A stretch of DNA of 64,000 nt from Paraburkholderia sp. HP33-1 (GTDB lineage: Bacteria > Pseudomonadota > Gammaproteobacteria > Burkholderiales > Burkholderiaceae), in assembly GCF_021390595.1 (NCBI RefSeq), contig NZ_JAJEJR010000001.1, positions 62,001-126,000 of the forward strand. Reading direction: 5' to 3'. Positions 36,785-45,663 of the stretch are shown piece after piece. Positions within the stretch are counted from its first letter, which is position 1, and the number at the start of each line of letters is the position of its first letter. The position numbers and the translations under genes were made by a program. The notes beneath the pieces are model-generated. The model did not search any database and was not told where the DNA came from. It was given only the letters and a program-made list of their open reading frames with translations.

Positions 36785-37894
36785 TCAGGCGAGGCAGGCG
36801 AGGCAGGCGTCGAGACCGTCGGTGATCAGGTCGCGCGGCAGTTCGATGCCGATGAACACCATCTTGTTGGTCTTCTTCTCGGCCGGTTGCCATTTCGCGG
36901 CGAGGTCGCTGCCCATCATCTGATGCACGCCCTGGAACACGACCTTGCGATCGACGCCCTTCATATACAGCACGCCCTTGTAGCGCAGCAGATGCTCGCC
37001 GTAGATCTGCAGAATGCCGCCGAGGAAGTCTTCGAGCTTGTTCGGATCAAACGGACGATCGCTGCGATACACGAACGACTTGATCTTGTCATCGTGATGC
37101 GCATGGTGGTGATGCCCATGATCGTGGCCGTCGTGGTTGCAATGGCCATGCTCGTGATCGCAGTTCTCGTGATCATGGTCATGGTCGCCGTGCGCATGGC
37201 CGTGCTCGTCGTGCGCATGCGCATGGCTGTGCGCGTGTTCGTCTTCGGCGAGGAAGTCCGGATCGATTTCGAGCTTCGAGTTCAGGTTGAAGCCGCGCAG
37301 ATCGAAGATTTCCTTGATGTTCGCTTCGCCGAAATTGACGACCTTGATCGCCGCCTTCGGGTTCATGTGCAGCAGACGGTGGCGCAGATCCGCCACGTGC
37401 GGCTCGTCGACGAGATCGGCCTTCGTGATGAACAGGCGGTCCGCGAAACCGACCTGGCGCTGCACCACTTCATGCTCGTCGAGCTGACGGTTCGCGTGCT
37501 TCGCGTCGACCAGCGTGATGATCGCGTCGAGCAGGAATTCGCTCGCGATCTGGTCGTCCATGAAGAAGGTCTGCGCGACCGGGCCCGGATTGGCGAGGCC
37601 GGTGGTTTCGATCACGACGCGGTCGAAGTCCACTTCGCCCGCCTGCTTCTTCGCGGCCAGATCGCCGAGCACGCGCGACAGGTCGCCGCGAATCGTGCAG
37701 CAGATGCAGCCGTTGCTCATCTGGATGATCTGCTCGGTCGTGTCCTGAACGAGGATCTCGTTGTCGATGTTCTCTTCGCCGAACTCGTTCTCGATGACGG
37801 CGATCTTCATGCCGTGCTTTTCGTTCAGGATGCGCTTGAGCAGGGTGGTTTTGCCGCTGCCGAGAAAGCCGGTCAGGATGGTGACTGGAATCAT
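36785..37894 (-). CDS. COG0523 (CobW/ZNG1-type) metallochaperone GTPase with His-rich loop
   Basis: The 369-residue GTPase has Walker A GFLGSGKTTLL (9-19), the metal motif CICC (C63, C65, C66 in SNGCICCTIRGDL), Walker B-region IETTGLANPGPV, and TKADLVDEP as the guanine-binding NKxD variant. A histidine/aspartate-rich loop of about 50 residues (219-268) follows, then the CobW C-terminal domain (YRSDRPFDPNKLEDFL). COG0523 proteins deliver metals, often zinc, to enzymes. The ATG at MIPVTILTG is clear. I found no Zur-type operator upstream by eye. The neighbour dksA has lost most of its zinc ligands. Confidence 0.88.
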   Translation of the reverse strand: MIPVTILTGFLGSGKTTLLKRILNEKHGMKIAVIENEFGEENIDNEILVQDTTEQIIQMSNGCICCTIRGDLSRVLGDLAAKKQAGEVDFDRVVIETTGLANPGPVAQTFFMDDQIASEFLLDAIITLVDAKHANRQLDEHEVVQRQVGFADRLFITKADLVDEPHVADLRHRLLHMNPKAAIKVVNFGEANIKEIFDLRGFNLNSKLEIDPDFLAEDEHAHSHAHAHDEHGHAHGDHDHDHENCDHEHGHCNHDGHDHGHHHHAHHDDKIKSFVYRSDRPFDPNKLEDFLGGILQIYGEHLLRYKGVLYMKGVDRKVVFQGVHQMMGSDLAAKWQPAEKKTNKMVFIGIELPRDLITDGLDACLACLA

Positions 37895-38106
37895 ATGGGT
37901 CGCCTGTAAGTCGTGAAACGGTGCGTGATCGAACGCTAGCGCAAGGCTAGCAAGATGCGTTGGGCCGGCCGCCGCAGCCGGATGGCGCGGCCTCGTCTAG
38001 CCGGTCATTGAAACATATTTGCCAGGCGGGTGCTGGGGCGGCCGCGTGCGCCGAGGCCGGCCGCGGCCGCCGCCGGCACGCGCAATCACCCCCAAAGTAG
38101 GGGCGA

Positions 38107-39309
38107 TCAGGCGATTTGCAACAGCAGTCCCTTCAGATACTCGCCTTCGGGGAACGCAGTGAGCAGCGGGTGATCGACGCCCGCGCCAAGGCGCTTCAGG
38201 ATGCGTGCGTCGACGCGCGCGTCGGCGGCCGCGCCGGACACGATCTTCTGGAACAGCTCGGGATCGATCGCGCCCGAGCACGAGTAGGTGAACAGCAAAC
38301 CGCCCGGACGCAGCAGCTTCAGGCCCGTCAGGTTGATGTCCTTGTACGCCCGCGACGCGCGATCCACGTGCTCGCGCGACGGCGCGAATTTCGGCGGATC
38401 GAGCACGATCAGGTCGAAGCGCTCGCCTTCGTCGTAGAGGCGCCGCAGCGTCCTGAACGCGTCGGCGTCGAGCCAGGTCGCGCGCTCGGCATCGAAGCCG
38501 TTGGCCGCGACGTTCTGCTGCGCGAGCGCGAGCGCTTCACCCGACGAATCGACCGACACCACGCGCTTCGCGCCGCCCTTGAGCGCCGCGAGCGAAAAGC
38601 CGCCGGTATAGCAGAAGCAGTTCAGCACGTCGCGATCCTGCGAGAACTGCTGCACGAGCAGGCGGTTATCGCGCTGGTCGACATAAAAGCCGGTCTTGTG
38701 GCCGTTGCGCACGTCGACGTGATAGCGCACGCCGTTTTCGCTCGCGATCAGCTGCTCCGACGGCGGCTCGCCCGCGAGCACACCGGTGATCTGCTCGAGC
38801 CCTTCCTTCTGACGGATCGACACGTCCGAGCGCTCGTAGACGTTCGGGCAACCGGTCGCGCCGACCAGCGCCGCGACGATCGCATCCTTCCACGCTTCGA
38901 CGCCGGCCGCCATGAACTGGCAGACGAGCTGGCTGCGCTGGCCCGCGTCCTCGGCGACGTAGTGATCGACGATCAGGCCGGGCAGACCGTCCGCCTCGCC
39001 GAAGATCAGCCGCACCGCGCCGGTGTCGCGCACCATCGCCTGACGATGCGCGTACGCGCGCTGCACGCGCCGCTTGAAGAACGCGTGATCGATCGGTTCG
39101 GCTTCGTCGAAGCTCCATACGCGCGCGCGGATCTGCGAGTGCGGGCTGTAGGCGGCGCGCGCGAGAAAGCGGCCGTCGTGCGCGCGCACGAGCACGGTCG
39201 CGCCGGGCGCGGGGCGGCCGTCGACGTGCTCGATCGCATTTGCATAGACCCACGGATGGCGGCGCAGCAGCGATTTTTCTTTCGACGGTTTGAGCGTAAC
39301 GGTATTCAT
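38107..39309 (-). CDS. rlmI: 23S rRNA (cytosine-1962-C5)-methyltransferase RlmI family protein
   Basis: RlmI methylates C1962 of 23S rRNA. The 400-residue protein has an N-terminal PUA domain (SLLRRHPWVYANAIEHV), a middle region with FGEADGLPGLIVDHY, and a Rossmann domain with NGHKTGFYVDQRDNR, LNCFCYTGGFSLAAL and LIVLDPPKFA. The C-terminal TYSCSGAID holds the catalytic cysteine region. The start MNTVTLKPSKEK fits the family; no strong ribosome site is visible. It lies 62 bases downstream of the xerC stop and may be read from the dapF-xerC unit. Confidence 0.9.
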   Translation of the reverse strand: MNTVTLKPSKEKSLLRRHPWVYANAIEHVDGRPAPGATVLVRAHDGRFLARAAYSPHSQIRARVWSFDEAEPIDHAFFKRRVQRAYAHRQAMVRDTGAVRLIFGEADGLPGLIVDHYVAEDAGQRSQLVCQFMAAGVEAWKDAIVAALVGATGCPNVYERSDVSIRQKEGLEQITGVLAGEPPSEQLIASENGVRYHVDVRNGHKTGFYVDQRDNRLLVQQFSQDRDVLNCFCYTGGFSLAALKGGAKRVVSVDSSGEALALAQQNVAANGFDAERATWLDADAFRTLRRLYDEGERFDLIVLDPPKFAPSREHVDRASRAYKDINLTGLKLLRPGGLLFTYSCSGAIDPELFQKIVSGAAADARVDARILKRLGAGVDHPLLTAFPEGEYLKGLLLQIA

Positions 39310-39370
39310 CAGGTATCGGTAAAGTGCGAGCGAAGACGGCGCGCCGCGGCGCGCGGCGTCGGTCGCGTGA

Positions 39371-40294
39371 TCAGTTGCGTTTTTTCGCGCGCGGATGCGC
39401 GCTGTCGTAGACGTGGGCGAGGTGCTGGAAATCAAGCCCCGTATAAACCTGCGTCGCGGTGATGCTCGCGTGGCCGAGCAGCTCCTGCACGGCGCGCAGA
39501 TCGCCGCTCGACTGCAGCACGTGCGTCGCGAATGAATGGCGCAGCACGTGCGGATGCACGTTGGCCGGAATACCGGCGGCGAGCGCCGCGCGCTTGACGC
39601 GCTCGCGCACGACGTTCGGCGACAGCCGGTTGCCGCGCGTCGACAGGAAGAGCGGATGCGGATCGTGGCGGACCATCCGGTCGCGCACCGCGAGCCACGC
39701 GTTCAGCGCCGCGACCGCCTTGCTGCCCACCGGCACGACGCGACGCCGGTTGCCTTTGCCGAGCACTTCGACTTCGCCGGCATCGAGCTTGAGCCAGCCG
39801 GCGGAGCGGTAGCCGTCGGCGTCGGCGAAACGCACGTCGAGGCCGACCAGCTCGGCGAGCCGCAGGCCCGACGAATAGAACAGCTCGAGCATCGCGTGGT
39901 CGCGCAGGCCTTCGGGGGAGTCGGTGGCCGGATTGTCCATCAGGCGCGCGGCGTCGTCGACGGAGAGCGCCTTCGGCAGCGTTTTCGCCTGCTTCGGCGC
40001 ACGCACCGCGGCGACCGGATTGGCCGGCAGCTCGACGCGGCCGGCGAGCCAGCGATAAAACGCGCGCCATGCCGACAACCGATGGCCGATCGACCGCGCG
40101 GTGAGGCCGCCCGCATGTGCGCGGGCGACGGCGCCGCGGATGTCGACGGCGGTGAGGCTTTCGAGCGGTCGACCTTTGGCGAGCTGCTTCAGTTCGTCCA
40201 GCTCATGCGTGTAGCCGCGCAGCGTATGCGCCGAGAGCCGCCGCTCGTGTTCGAGATGCGACAGATAGGCGGCGATCGGGTCGGCGGCGGTCAC
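39371..40294 (-). CDS. xerC: Tyrosine recombinase XerC
   Basis: XerC resolves chromosome dimers at dif together with XerD. The 307-residue protein has the SAM-like N-terminal domain (YLSHLEHERRLSAHTLRGY) and a catalytic domain with the full set of residues. These are R in YSSGLRLAEL, K in VLGKGNRRR, H-x-x-R in HPHVLRHSFATH, H in LLGHASI and the nucleophile Y in TATQVYTGLD. The start is a GTG (VTAADPIAAY). It follows the DUF484 gene by 28 bases in the conserved dapF-DUF484-xerC order. It is a housekeeping gene, not a sign of a mobile element. Confidence 0.95.
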   Translation of the reverse strand: MTAADPIAAYLSHLEHERRLSAHTLRGYTHELDELKQLAKGRPLESLTAVDIRGAVARAHAGGLTARSIGHRLSAWRAFYRWLAGRVELPANPVAAVRAPKQAKTLPKALSVDDAARLMDNPATDSPEGLRDHAMLELFYSSGLRLAELVGLDVRFADADGYRSAGWLKLDAGEVEVLGKGNRRRVVPVGSKAVAALNAWLAVRDRMVRHDPHPLFLSTRGNRLSPNVVRERVKRAALAAGIPANVHPHVLRHSFATHVLQSSGDLRAVQELLGHASITATQVYTGLDFQHLAHVYDSAHPRAKKRN

Positions 40295-40322
40295 GGTGAG
40301 CGGTGGCGTTACGCGGCGCGGC

Positions 40323-41069
40323 TCAGCGCGGCAGCAGCCGGCTCAGCGCGGCGCTCGCGAGCGCGCCGATCTGCGTGAGGAAATCGGTGGCCATGCCTTC
40401 GTGGAAGCGTCGCGGGTCGGACGAGCCCATCACGAGCAGGCCGAACGTGGGCGCGTCTGCGGCGCCTTCCGGGTCGCGCAGCGCCAGCAGCGCGATCGAT
40501 TCGGTGGTCTGCACCGTCTCGCTCGACGCAGTGCCGTGGTCGTCGGCCGCACCTGTTGCCACAGTCGTCGTGGCGTTGGACGCGCCTGCCGCTTGCGCGA
40601 GCCACTGCGCGGCCTCGAAACCGGTGTTCGCCCCACAGTACGGCGTGCTCAGGCTGCCCGCGAAAATACGCACTTCTTCGCCGACGTGACGCGCGAAGTC
40701 GGCTTGCGCATACGGCTCGGCGAGGTCCCACACGCGCAACGCCGCTTGCGGCACGTCGAAGATGTCGCGCAGACCGCCGGCGATCGTGCGTGGCAGCGCG
40801 TATGGATCGCGCTCGCCGATCACGCGGATGGTCCAGCGGTTGAATTTCGACGCGATGCTGTCGTTCTCGTGACCGTAGCGCAGCAGCTCGGCGAGGCGCC
40901 GCTCGAGTTGCTTGTTCTTGTCGCGCAGCATCTCCATCTGCCGCTCCTGCAGCGACACCGCGGCTTTGCCGTGCGGGTTCGCGAGCCGGATCGTCGCGAG
41001 CGTTTCCGCGTGTTCGACGAAGAATTCGGGATTGGCGAGGAGGTATTCGGCGACTTCGCGATCGTTCAT
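40323..41069 (-). CDS. DUF484 family protein
   Basis: The 248-residue protein matches DUF484 (E. coli YigA), a GAF-like domain family of unknown function between dapF and xerC. It starts with MNDREVAEYLLANPEFF, the conserved N-terminal helix, followed by a coiled coil (LQERQMEMLRDKNKQLERR) and a GAF-like domain ending in FGLLVMGSSDPRRFHEGM and TDFLTQIGALASAAL. A variable alanine/threonine-rich loop lies near 165-190. The operon position is conserved across proteobacteria, suggesting a link to chromosome dimer resolution or wall synthesis, but no function is established. Confidence 0.9.
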   Translation of the reverse strand: MNDREVAEYLLANPEFFVEHAETLATIRLANPHGKAAVSLQERQMEMLRDKNKQLERRLAELLRYGHENDSIASKFNRWTIRVIGERDPYALPRTIAGGLRDIFDVPQAALRVWDLAEPYAQADFARHVGEEVRIFAGSLSTPYCGANTGFEAAQWLAQAAGASNATTTVATGAADDHGTASSETVQTTESIALLALRDPEGAADAPTFGLLVMGSSDPRRFHEGMATDFLTQIGALASAALSRLLPR

Positions 41070-41126
41070 AGTTTCGGCTAGAGGACTACGGGATGGCCGT
41101 CTTGCGGCAGCGTGTCGGCCAGTGAG

Positions 41127-42050
41127 TTAGACGGAGGGCGCAACGGCGACCGGGTTGGACGGATTGTGCTGGGAGACGTTTGACGCTTGATCGGCCAACT
41201 CGATCTCACCTTCGAAAACGGTGGCCGCGGGGCCGGCCATCAGCAGCGGCGTGCCTGGCTGCGCGATGTCCCACGTGATCGTCAGATCGCCGCCATGCGT
41301 GTGCACGAGCACCGGCGCATCGAGCAGTCCGCGCCGGATGCCGGCCGCGACCGCGGCGCACGCGCCGGTGCCGCATGCGAGCGTTTCGCCCGCGCCGCGT
41401 TCGTAGACGCGCAGCCTGATTTCGTTGCGGCTGACGATCTGCATGAAGCCTGCGTTGACCCGCTGCGGGAAGCGCGTGTGCCGCTCGATCGCCGGACCTT
41501 CGACGAGCACCGGGAATGCCTCGGCATCGTCGACGACCTGCACCGCATGCGGATTGCCCATCGACACCACCGACATCCAGCGCGTCGTGCCATTCACGTC
41601 GAGCGGCCAGAGCGTGTCCGCGCCTTCGCGGCGGCCTTGCAGGCCCTTGGTCGCGAACGGCACAAGCTCGGGGTCGAACACCGGCGTGCCCATGTCGACG
41701 ATCACTTCGCCGTTGTCTTGCATGGTCAGCGTGATCGTGCCTTTCTGTACCTGCACGCGTACGCTGCGCTGGTCGGTGAGACCGCGCTCGCGCACGAACT
41801 TGACGAAGCAGCGCGCGCCGTTGCCGCAGTGCTCGACCTCGCCGCCGTCGCAATTGAAGATGCGATATCTGAAATCGACGCCTTCGACGGTCGGCTTTTC
41901 GACCAGCAGCAACTGGTCGGCGCCGACGCCGAAATGACGGTTCGCGAGCGCGCGCACCTGCGCCGTGGTCAGATTGACCGGTTGGGTATAGCCGTCGAGC
42001 ACGATGAAGTCGTTGCCCGCGCCGTGCATTTTGGTGAACTTGAGCTTCAC
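41127..42050 (-). CDS. dapF: Diaminopimelate epimerase
   Basis: DapF interconverts LL- and meso-diaminopimelate for lysine and peptidoglycan. The 307-residue protein has [20 protein letters not shown] at the N-terminus, the first catalytic cysteine C75 in [12 protein letters not shown] and the second in [12 protein letters not shown]. The start is a GTG at [10 protein letters not shown], fixed by conservation of the first strand. There are about 20 extra residues at the C-terminus ([17 protein letters not shown]). It heads the dapF-DUF484-xerC operon, downstream of the acyltransferase gene. Confidence 0.97.
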   Translation of the reverse strand: MKLKFTKMHGAGNDFIVLDGYTQPVNLTTAQVRALANRHFGVGADQLLLVEKPTVEGVDFRYRIFNCDGGEVEHCGNGARCFVKFVRERGLTDQRSVRVQVQKGTITLTMQDNGEVIVDMGTPVFDPELVPFATKGLQGRREGADTLWPLDVNGTTRWMSVVSMGNPHAVQVVDDAEAFPVLVEGPAIERHTRFPQRVNAGFMQIVSRNEIRLRVYERGAGETLACGTGACAAVAAGIRRGLLDAPVLVHTHGGDLTITWDIAQPGTPLLMAGPAATVFEGEIELADQASNVSQHNPSNPVAVAPSV

Positions 42051-42195
42051 GTTTTCCGAGTATCCGTTGCTGCGTAGGGCTTCGCGAGTGCGGGCGAAGC
42101 CGGAATCCCGGCATCGCTGGCCGTCGGGTTAGTCACCCGTTCGAGCCTCTCTGGGCCAATTGGAGATGATACACGTTGGCACATCGGCCTGATCG

Positions 42196-43080
42196 TCAAT
42201 ACACCCCCGGCACACCGGGCGGCCGTGTCTTGAAACGCTTGTGCACCCAGTAATACTGCTCGGGCATCAGCGGAATCTGCTCTTCGAGAAACTCATTCAT
42301 GCGTCGTGCGTCGGAGTCATCGTCGCCGGTCGGGTAGTGGTCCCAGGGCTTGAAGACCTTGAGCCGGTAGCCCTTGTAATTCGGCAGCACTTCGCCGATG
42401 AACGGCACGACCTGCGCATGCCCGACCTTCGCGAGACGGCCGACCGCGGTCAGCGTGCAGGTCGGCACGCCGAAGAACGGCACGAACGTCGAATTGCGTG
42501 CGCCGTAGTCCATGTCCGCGCCGAGCATCACCGGTTTGCGGTCGCGCAGCCAGCGCAGCACGACGCGCGCGCTGTCCGCGCGGCTCGCCATGTCCGCGCC
42601 GAAACGCGCGCGCGCCGCTTTCGCGACCGCCTCGAGTTCCTGATTCGACATGGGCTGATAGAGCGAGCCGCACTGGCGCTTGAGTGAATAGTTCAGAAAG
42701 ATCGACCCGGCCTCGATGCCCACGAAATGCAAGCCGAGAAACAATGTGGGCGGCAGGTTCGGGTCCGTCAGGTCGATCGCGCTGTCGAGCTGGATCAGCT
42801 TTTCGAGCTTCTTTGCCGAGCCGAACCACTGGACGCTGCGCTCGAGATAGCTGCGGATCGCGTGACGGAAATGCTTCTGCGCGACGTCCTCGCGGCGCTC
42901 GTCGCTCCAGTCGGGGAAGCACAGCTTCAGATTCGTGTGAACGATGCGCTTGCGGCGGCTCGGGATCTGGTAGAGCAGCCAGCCGAGGCCATCACCGAGA
43001 CGGGCGACGAAACCATAGGGCAACAAGGCAAAGAGTTTGAGCAGCCCGATCGCGAGCTTCGCGCCGTAGCGGCTCAGCAT
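42196..43080 (-). CDS. lpxL: LpxL/HtrB-type lipid A acyltransferase
   Basis: This family adds a secondary acyl chain to Kdo2-lipid A at the inner membrane. The 294-residue protein has an N-terminal membrane helix (LLKLFALLPYGFVARLG), the catalytic HX4E motif H118-FVGI-E123 in FLGLHFVGIEAGS, and the downstream motif MLGADMDYGARNSTFVPFFG. It ends with QYYWVHKRFKTRPPG, the usual family C-terminus. The ATG at MLSRYGAKLA has GGAGG six bases upstream. It is divergent from metK. Whether it is LpxL or another member of the group (LpxM/LpxP) is not certain. Confidence 0.88.
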   Translation of the reverse strand: MLSRYGAKLAIGLLKLFALLPYGFVARLGDGLGWLLYQIPSRRKRIVHTNLKLCFPDWSDERREDVAQKHFRHAIRSYLERSVQWFGSAKKLEKLIQLDSAIDLTDPNLPPTLFLGLHFVGIEAGSIFLNYSLKRQCGSLYQPMSNQELEAVAKAARARFGADMASRADSARVVLRWLRDRKPVMLGADMDYGARNSTFVPFFGVPTCTLTAVGRLAKVGHAQVVPFIGEVLPNYKGYRLKVFKPWDHYPTGDDDSDARRMNEFLEEQIPLMPEQYYWVHKRFKTRPPGVPGVY

Positions 43081-43164
43081 GCGGCCTCCGGGCTCGCGGC
43101 GCTGCATGGGGTGGAATTGGCGGGAGCGGAAAAATTGACGTGATACCGCACGCGTGGACACTCT

Positions 43165-43191
43165 GTGACATTCAAGGGAAGTCGCTATAAT
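43165..43191 (+). promoter_or_regulatory. Promoter of metK
   Basis: A perfect TATAAT (43186-43191) has GTGACA (43165-43170) 15 bases upstream. The RNA would start at about 43196-43198, so the transcript begins at the P1 stem of the riboswitch. Confidence 0.6.
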
Positions 43192-43194
43192 AAA

Positions 43195-43299
43195 GGCTTC
43201 GCCGAGTTAATAGACAACTTGCGGGGCGAAGCCGGCGGGTGCGGTCCATGGTTTGCCATGGGTTTTGCGTCCATCGGTAATGTAATCCGCTAAAGCGTC
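43195..43299 (+). promoter_or_regulatory. SAM-II-type riboswitch aptamer upstream of metK
   Basis: P1 is a perfect nine-pair stem, GGCTTCGCC (43195-43203) with GGCGAAGCC (43225-43233). The 21-base loop GAGTTAATAGACAACTTGCGG contains TTGC (43219-43222). The 3' element GCTAAAGCGTC lies at 43289-43299. GC of TTGC pairs with GC of GCTAAA and GAC (43213-43215) pairs with GTC (43297-43299), giving the SAM-II pseudoknot topology. About 55 bases are inserted between P1 and the 3' element, including a CCATGG/CCATGG hairpin (43246-43261). The match is weaker than at metX, but the two leaders support each other. Confidence 0.72.
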
Positions 43300-43361
43300 G
43301 CCGCTTCAGACTCCCGAAGTCGGCTACGTGGAACGCAACCGTAACCACTAAAAGGAGTCTG
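43293..43361 (+). promoter_or_regulatory. Expression platform of the metK riboswitch
   Basis: CAGACTCC (43307-43314) is a perfect eight-base complement of GGAGTCTG (43354-43361), which contains the metK ribosome site, so it can act as an anti-Shine-Dalgarno. Just before it, AAGCG/CGCTT (43293-43306) forms a hairpin that competes with the aptamer 3' element, and GACT/AGTC (43309-43321) can occupy the anti-Shine-Dalgarno locally. These competing pairings are what a translational switch needs; the exact ON and OFF folds are inference. Confidence 0.6.
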
Positions 43362-43365
43362 CAAC

Positions 43366-44556
43366 GTGGCAAACGACTATCTCTTCACTTCCGAATCCGT
43401 TTCCGAAGGCCATCCCGACAAAGTCGCGGACCAGATCTCGGACGCGATCCTCGACGCCATCCTCGCGCAAGACAAGTACTCACGTGTCGCGGCCGAAACG
43501 CTGTGCAACACGGGTCTCGTCGTGCTGGCCGGTGAAATTACCACGACCGCAAACGTTGACTACATCCAGATCGCGCGCAATACGATCAAGCGCATCGGCT
43601 ACGACAACACCGACTACGGCATCGACTACCGCGGCTGCGCGGTGCTCGTCGCGTACGACAAGCAGTCGCCGGACATCGCCCAGGGCGTGGACCGCGCACA
43701 CGACAACAACCTCGATCAAGGCGCGGGCGACCAGGGCCTGATGTTCGGTTACGCGTGCGAAGAAACGCCGGAACTGATGCCGCTGCCGATCCACCTGTCA
43801 CACCGTCTCGTCGAGCGTCAGGCGAATCTGCGCCGCGACGGCCGTCTGCCCTGGCTGCGTCCCGATGCGAAGTCGCAGGTCACCGTGCGCTACGTCGACG
43901 GCAAGCCGCATTCGATCGACACGGTCGTGCTGTCCACCCAGCATTCGCCGGACATCGATCTCGCTACGCTGCGCGAAGCGGTGATCGAGGAAGTGATCAA
44001 GCCGACGCTGCCGGCCGAGCTGATCAAGGGCGACATCAAGTTCCTCGTGAACCCGACCGGTCGCTTCGTGATCGGCGGTCCGCAGGGCGATTGCGGTCTG
44101 ACGGGCCGCAAGATCATCGTCGATACGTATGGCGGCGCGGCGCCGCACGGCGGCGGCGCATTCTCGGGCAAGGATCCGTCGAAGGTCGACCGCTCGGCAG
44201 CTTACGCTGGCCGTTACGTCGCGAAGAACATCGTGGCCGCGGGCCTTGCTTCGCGCTGCCTGATCCAGGTGTCGTACGCGATCGGCGTCGCCCAGCCGAC
44301 TTCGGTGATGGTCAACACGTTCGGCACGGGCCGCGTGTCGGATGCAACGATCACGGAACTGGTGCGTCAGCATTTCGACCTGCGTCCGAAGGGCATCATC
44401 CAGATGCTCGACCTGTTGCGCCCGATCTACGAGAAGAGCGCGGCCTACGGTCACTTCGGCCGCGAAGAGCCGGAATTCACGTGGGAAGCCACCGACAAGG
44501 CGCTCGCACTCGCCGAAGCAGCAGGCACCGAGCCGGTCGCGGCGCTGGCCGAATAA
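43366..44556 (+). CDS. metK: S-adenosylmethionine synthase
   Basis: MetK makes S-adenosylmethionine from methionine and ATP. The 396-residue protein has the N-terminal [20 protein letters not shown], the methionine-loop region [12 protein letters not shown], the P-loop-like [19 protein letters not shown] and the conserved potassium/magnesium ligands in these motifs. The start is GTG ([10 protein letters not shown]), with AAGGAG nine bases upstream. It is a single-gene unit with its own promoter, riboswitch leader and terminator. The leader would let SAM repress its own synthesis. Confidence 0.98.
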   Translation: MANDYLFTSESVSEGHPDKVADQISDAILDAILAQDKYSRVAAETLCNTGLVVLAGEITTTANVDYIQIARNTIKRIGYDNTDYGIDYRGCAVLVAYDKQSPDIAQGVDRAHDNNLDQGAGDQGLMFGYACEETPELMPLPIHLSHRLVERQANLRRDGRLPWLRPDAKSQVTVRYVDGKPHSIDTVVLSTQHSPDIDLATLREAVIEEVIKPTLPAELIKGDIKFLVNPTGRFVIGGPQGDCGLTGRKIIVDTYGGAAPHGGGAFSGKDPSKVDRSAAYAGRYVAKNIVAAGLASRCLIQVSYAIGVAQPTSVMVNTFGTGRVSDATITELVRQHFDLRPKGIIQMLDLLRPIYEKSAAYGHFGREEPEFTWEATDKALALAEAAGTEPVAALAE

Positions 44557-44581
44557 GCGAGCCGATCGCTGTCTGATAGCG

Positions 44582-44616
44582 AAAAACCCCGCCGGCGTGA
44601 GCCGGGCGGGGTTTTT
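44582..44616 (+). terminator. Rho-independent terminator of metK
   Basis: AAAAACCCCGCC (44582-44593) and GGCGGGGTTTTT (44605-44616) form a 12-pair stem with a T-run, 26 bases after the metK stop. Confidence 0.9.
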
Positions 44617-44763
44617 CTTTGTCTGTCGAAAGCGCAACGATGTCGGTGCGCGGTTATCAAGACGCCTGATGTGATGCTTATCTCCGCGCTCGAAGTTTTG
44701 CGGTGAATAAGCAGCCGGTCAGCGGTCTAGCCGCTCAACGCGTCGCTCGTTGGTTCAGCCATT

Positions 44764-45126
44764 TCATCGGCTCGCAAATGCAAACGCGAACCACCCGCTG
44801 CTGCTCGTCGACAGCCGACGCGGCCGACGGCTCGCAGGCGTGCGCACCACCGGTTCGCGTTTCGCGACCGTGAGGCGCAACGGCGTCGGTTTGCGCAGCA
44901 GCGTACGCAGCGACAGACGGCGCGTGCCGCTCTGCTGACGCAGTGCCGAGAAGAACGTATTGAACCAGGTGCGGATGCCGTCGACGGCCTTCGCGTCACG
45001 CCACTGCTCGCCGAGCGCGCGGGTGCGCGCGGCATGGTGACGCAGTGCCCGCATCATATGACGGCGCGCGGGCCGCGCCGCTTTCAGCGCGGCACGGGTA
45101 AGACGGGTGCTCAAGAGAGTATGCAT
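44764..45126 (-). CDS. Hypothetical basic protein
   Basis: A 120-codon frame starts MHTLLSTRLTRAALKAARP and is very rich in Arg, Ala and Ser. A central part (DAKAVDGIRTWFNTFFSALR) looks like an amphipathic helix, and the end is FAFAFASR. I recognise no family. The ribosome site (GTGAAG) is weak. The composition is typical of chance frames in GC-rich DNA, yet the helix and its lone position give it some chance of being real. Confidence 0.3.
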   Translation of the reverse strand: MHTLLSTRLTRAALKAARPARRHMMRALRHHAARTRALGEQWRDAKAVDGIRTWFNTFFSALRQQSGTRRLSLRTLLRKPTPLRLTVAKREPVVRTPASRRPRRLSTSSSGWFAFAFASR

Positions 45127-45663
45127 GGCTTCACAATTAGGCAATGTACCGCACGTCGGCGCGTGCACCGGGTGTGCACGGACAAACAGCACCATATGTG
45201 CCAATGACGGGGTTGCGATGAACGGCCTGAAAGCCGGAAGTTAGGTGCGGATCGAGGCGCGGCAGACCGCGACGCGAAAAATGGCGCACAGCGTAACGAA
45301 GATGCAACGTGGAGAAACCGGCGGTATGGGCTCTCACGGCCCGCGAACAGCAGAAAAGTGCGTAAGCGACGATCAACATGTGTGCAGGCTACATGGGAAA
45401 CGTGACGTCAGAAAGTCGGTTATTACCCTGCGAGGCCGGATTTTCCATGGACGGAATGGTCGCAGAGGCCAGCGTGATCCCACCCTTTACGGGCGATTTC
45501 CGTGCGTGTTTGCCCAGCGAATGTGCGGTGTGGGCGCGTCGCACGCCTGAGGCCGGTGCATCGCCGCGGCGCAACACGCACGGGCCACTTGCCGTGAAAC
45601 AAGGCGCCCCGATCGCGCCCGTTTTACAATCGAACATCAGTTAGTCGACGGTAACGGAACACC
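45127..45663. other. Non-coding region before the PhyH gene
   Basis: I find no supported gene in these 537 bases. An 88-codon plus-strand frame at 45378 has no ribosome site and no recognisable domain. The segment 45370-45480 is less GC-rich than its flanks. No strong terminator or promoter stands out. Confidence 0.4.

Noticed and set aside
37100..37260. Short tandem repeats in the CobW-type gene as a CRISPR-like or satellite array
   Set aside because: They are the His/Asp-rich codons (CAT, GAC, CAC) of the metal-binding loop and stay in frame.
39371..40294. The tyrosine recombinase as an integrase of a mobile element
   Set aside because: It has XerC length and motifs and lies in the conserved dapF-DUF484-xerC order, with no attachment repeats nearby.
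45378..45644. An 88-codon plus-strand frame before the dioxygenase gene
   Set aside because: No ribosome site and no domain; codon use is unlike the neighbours.
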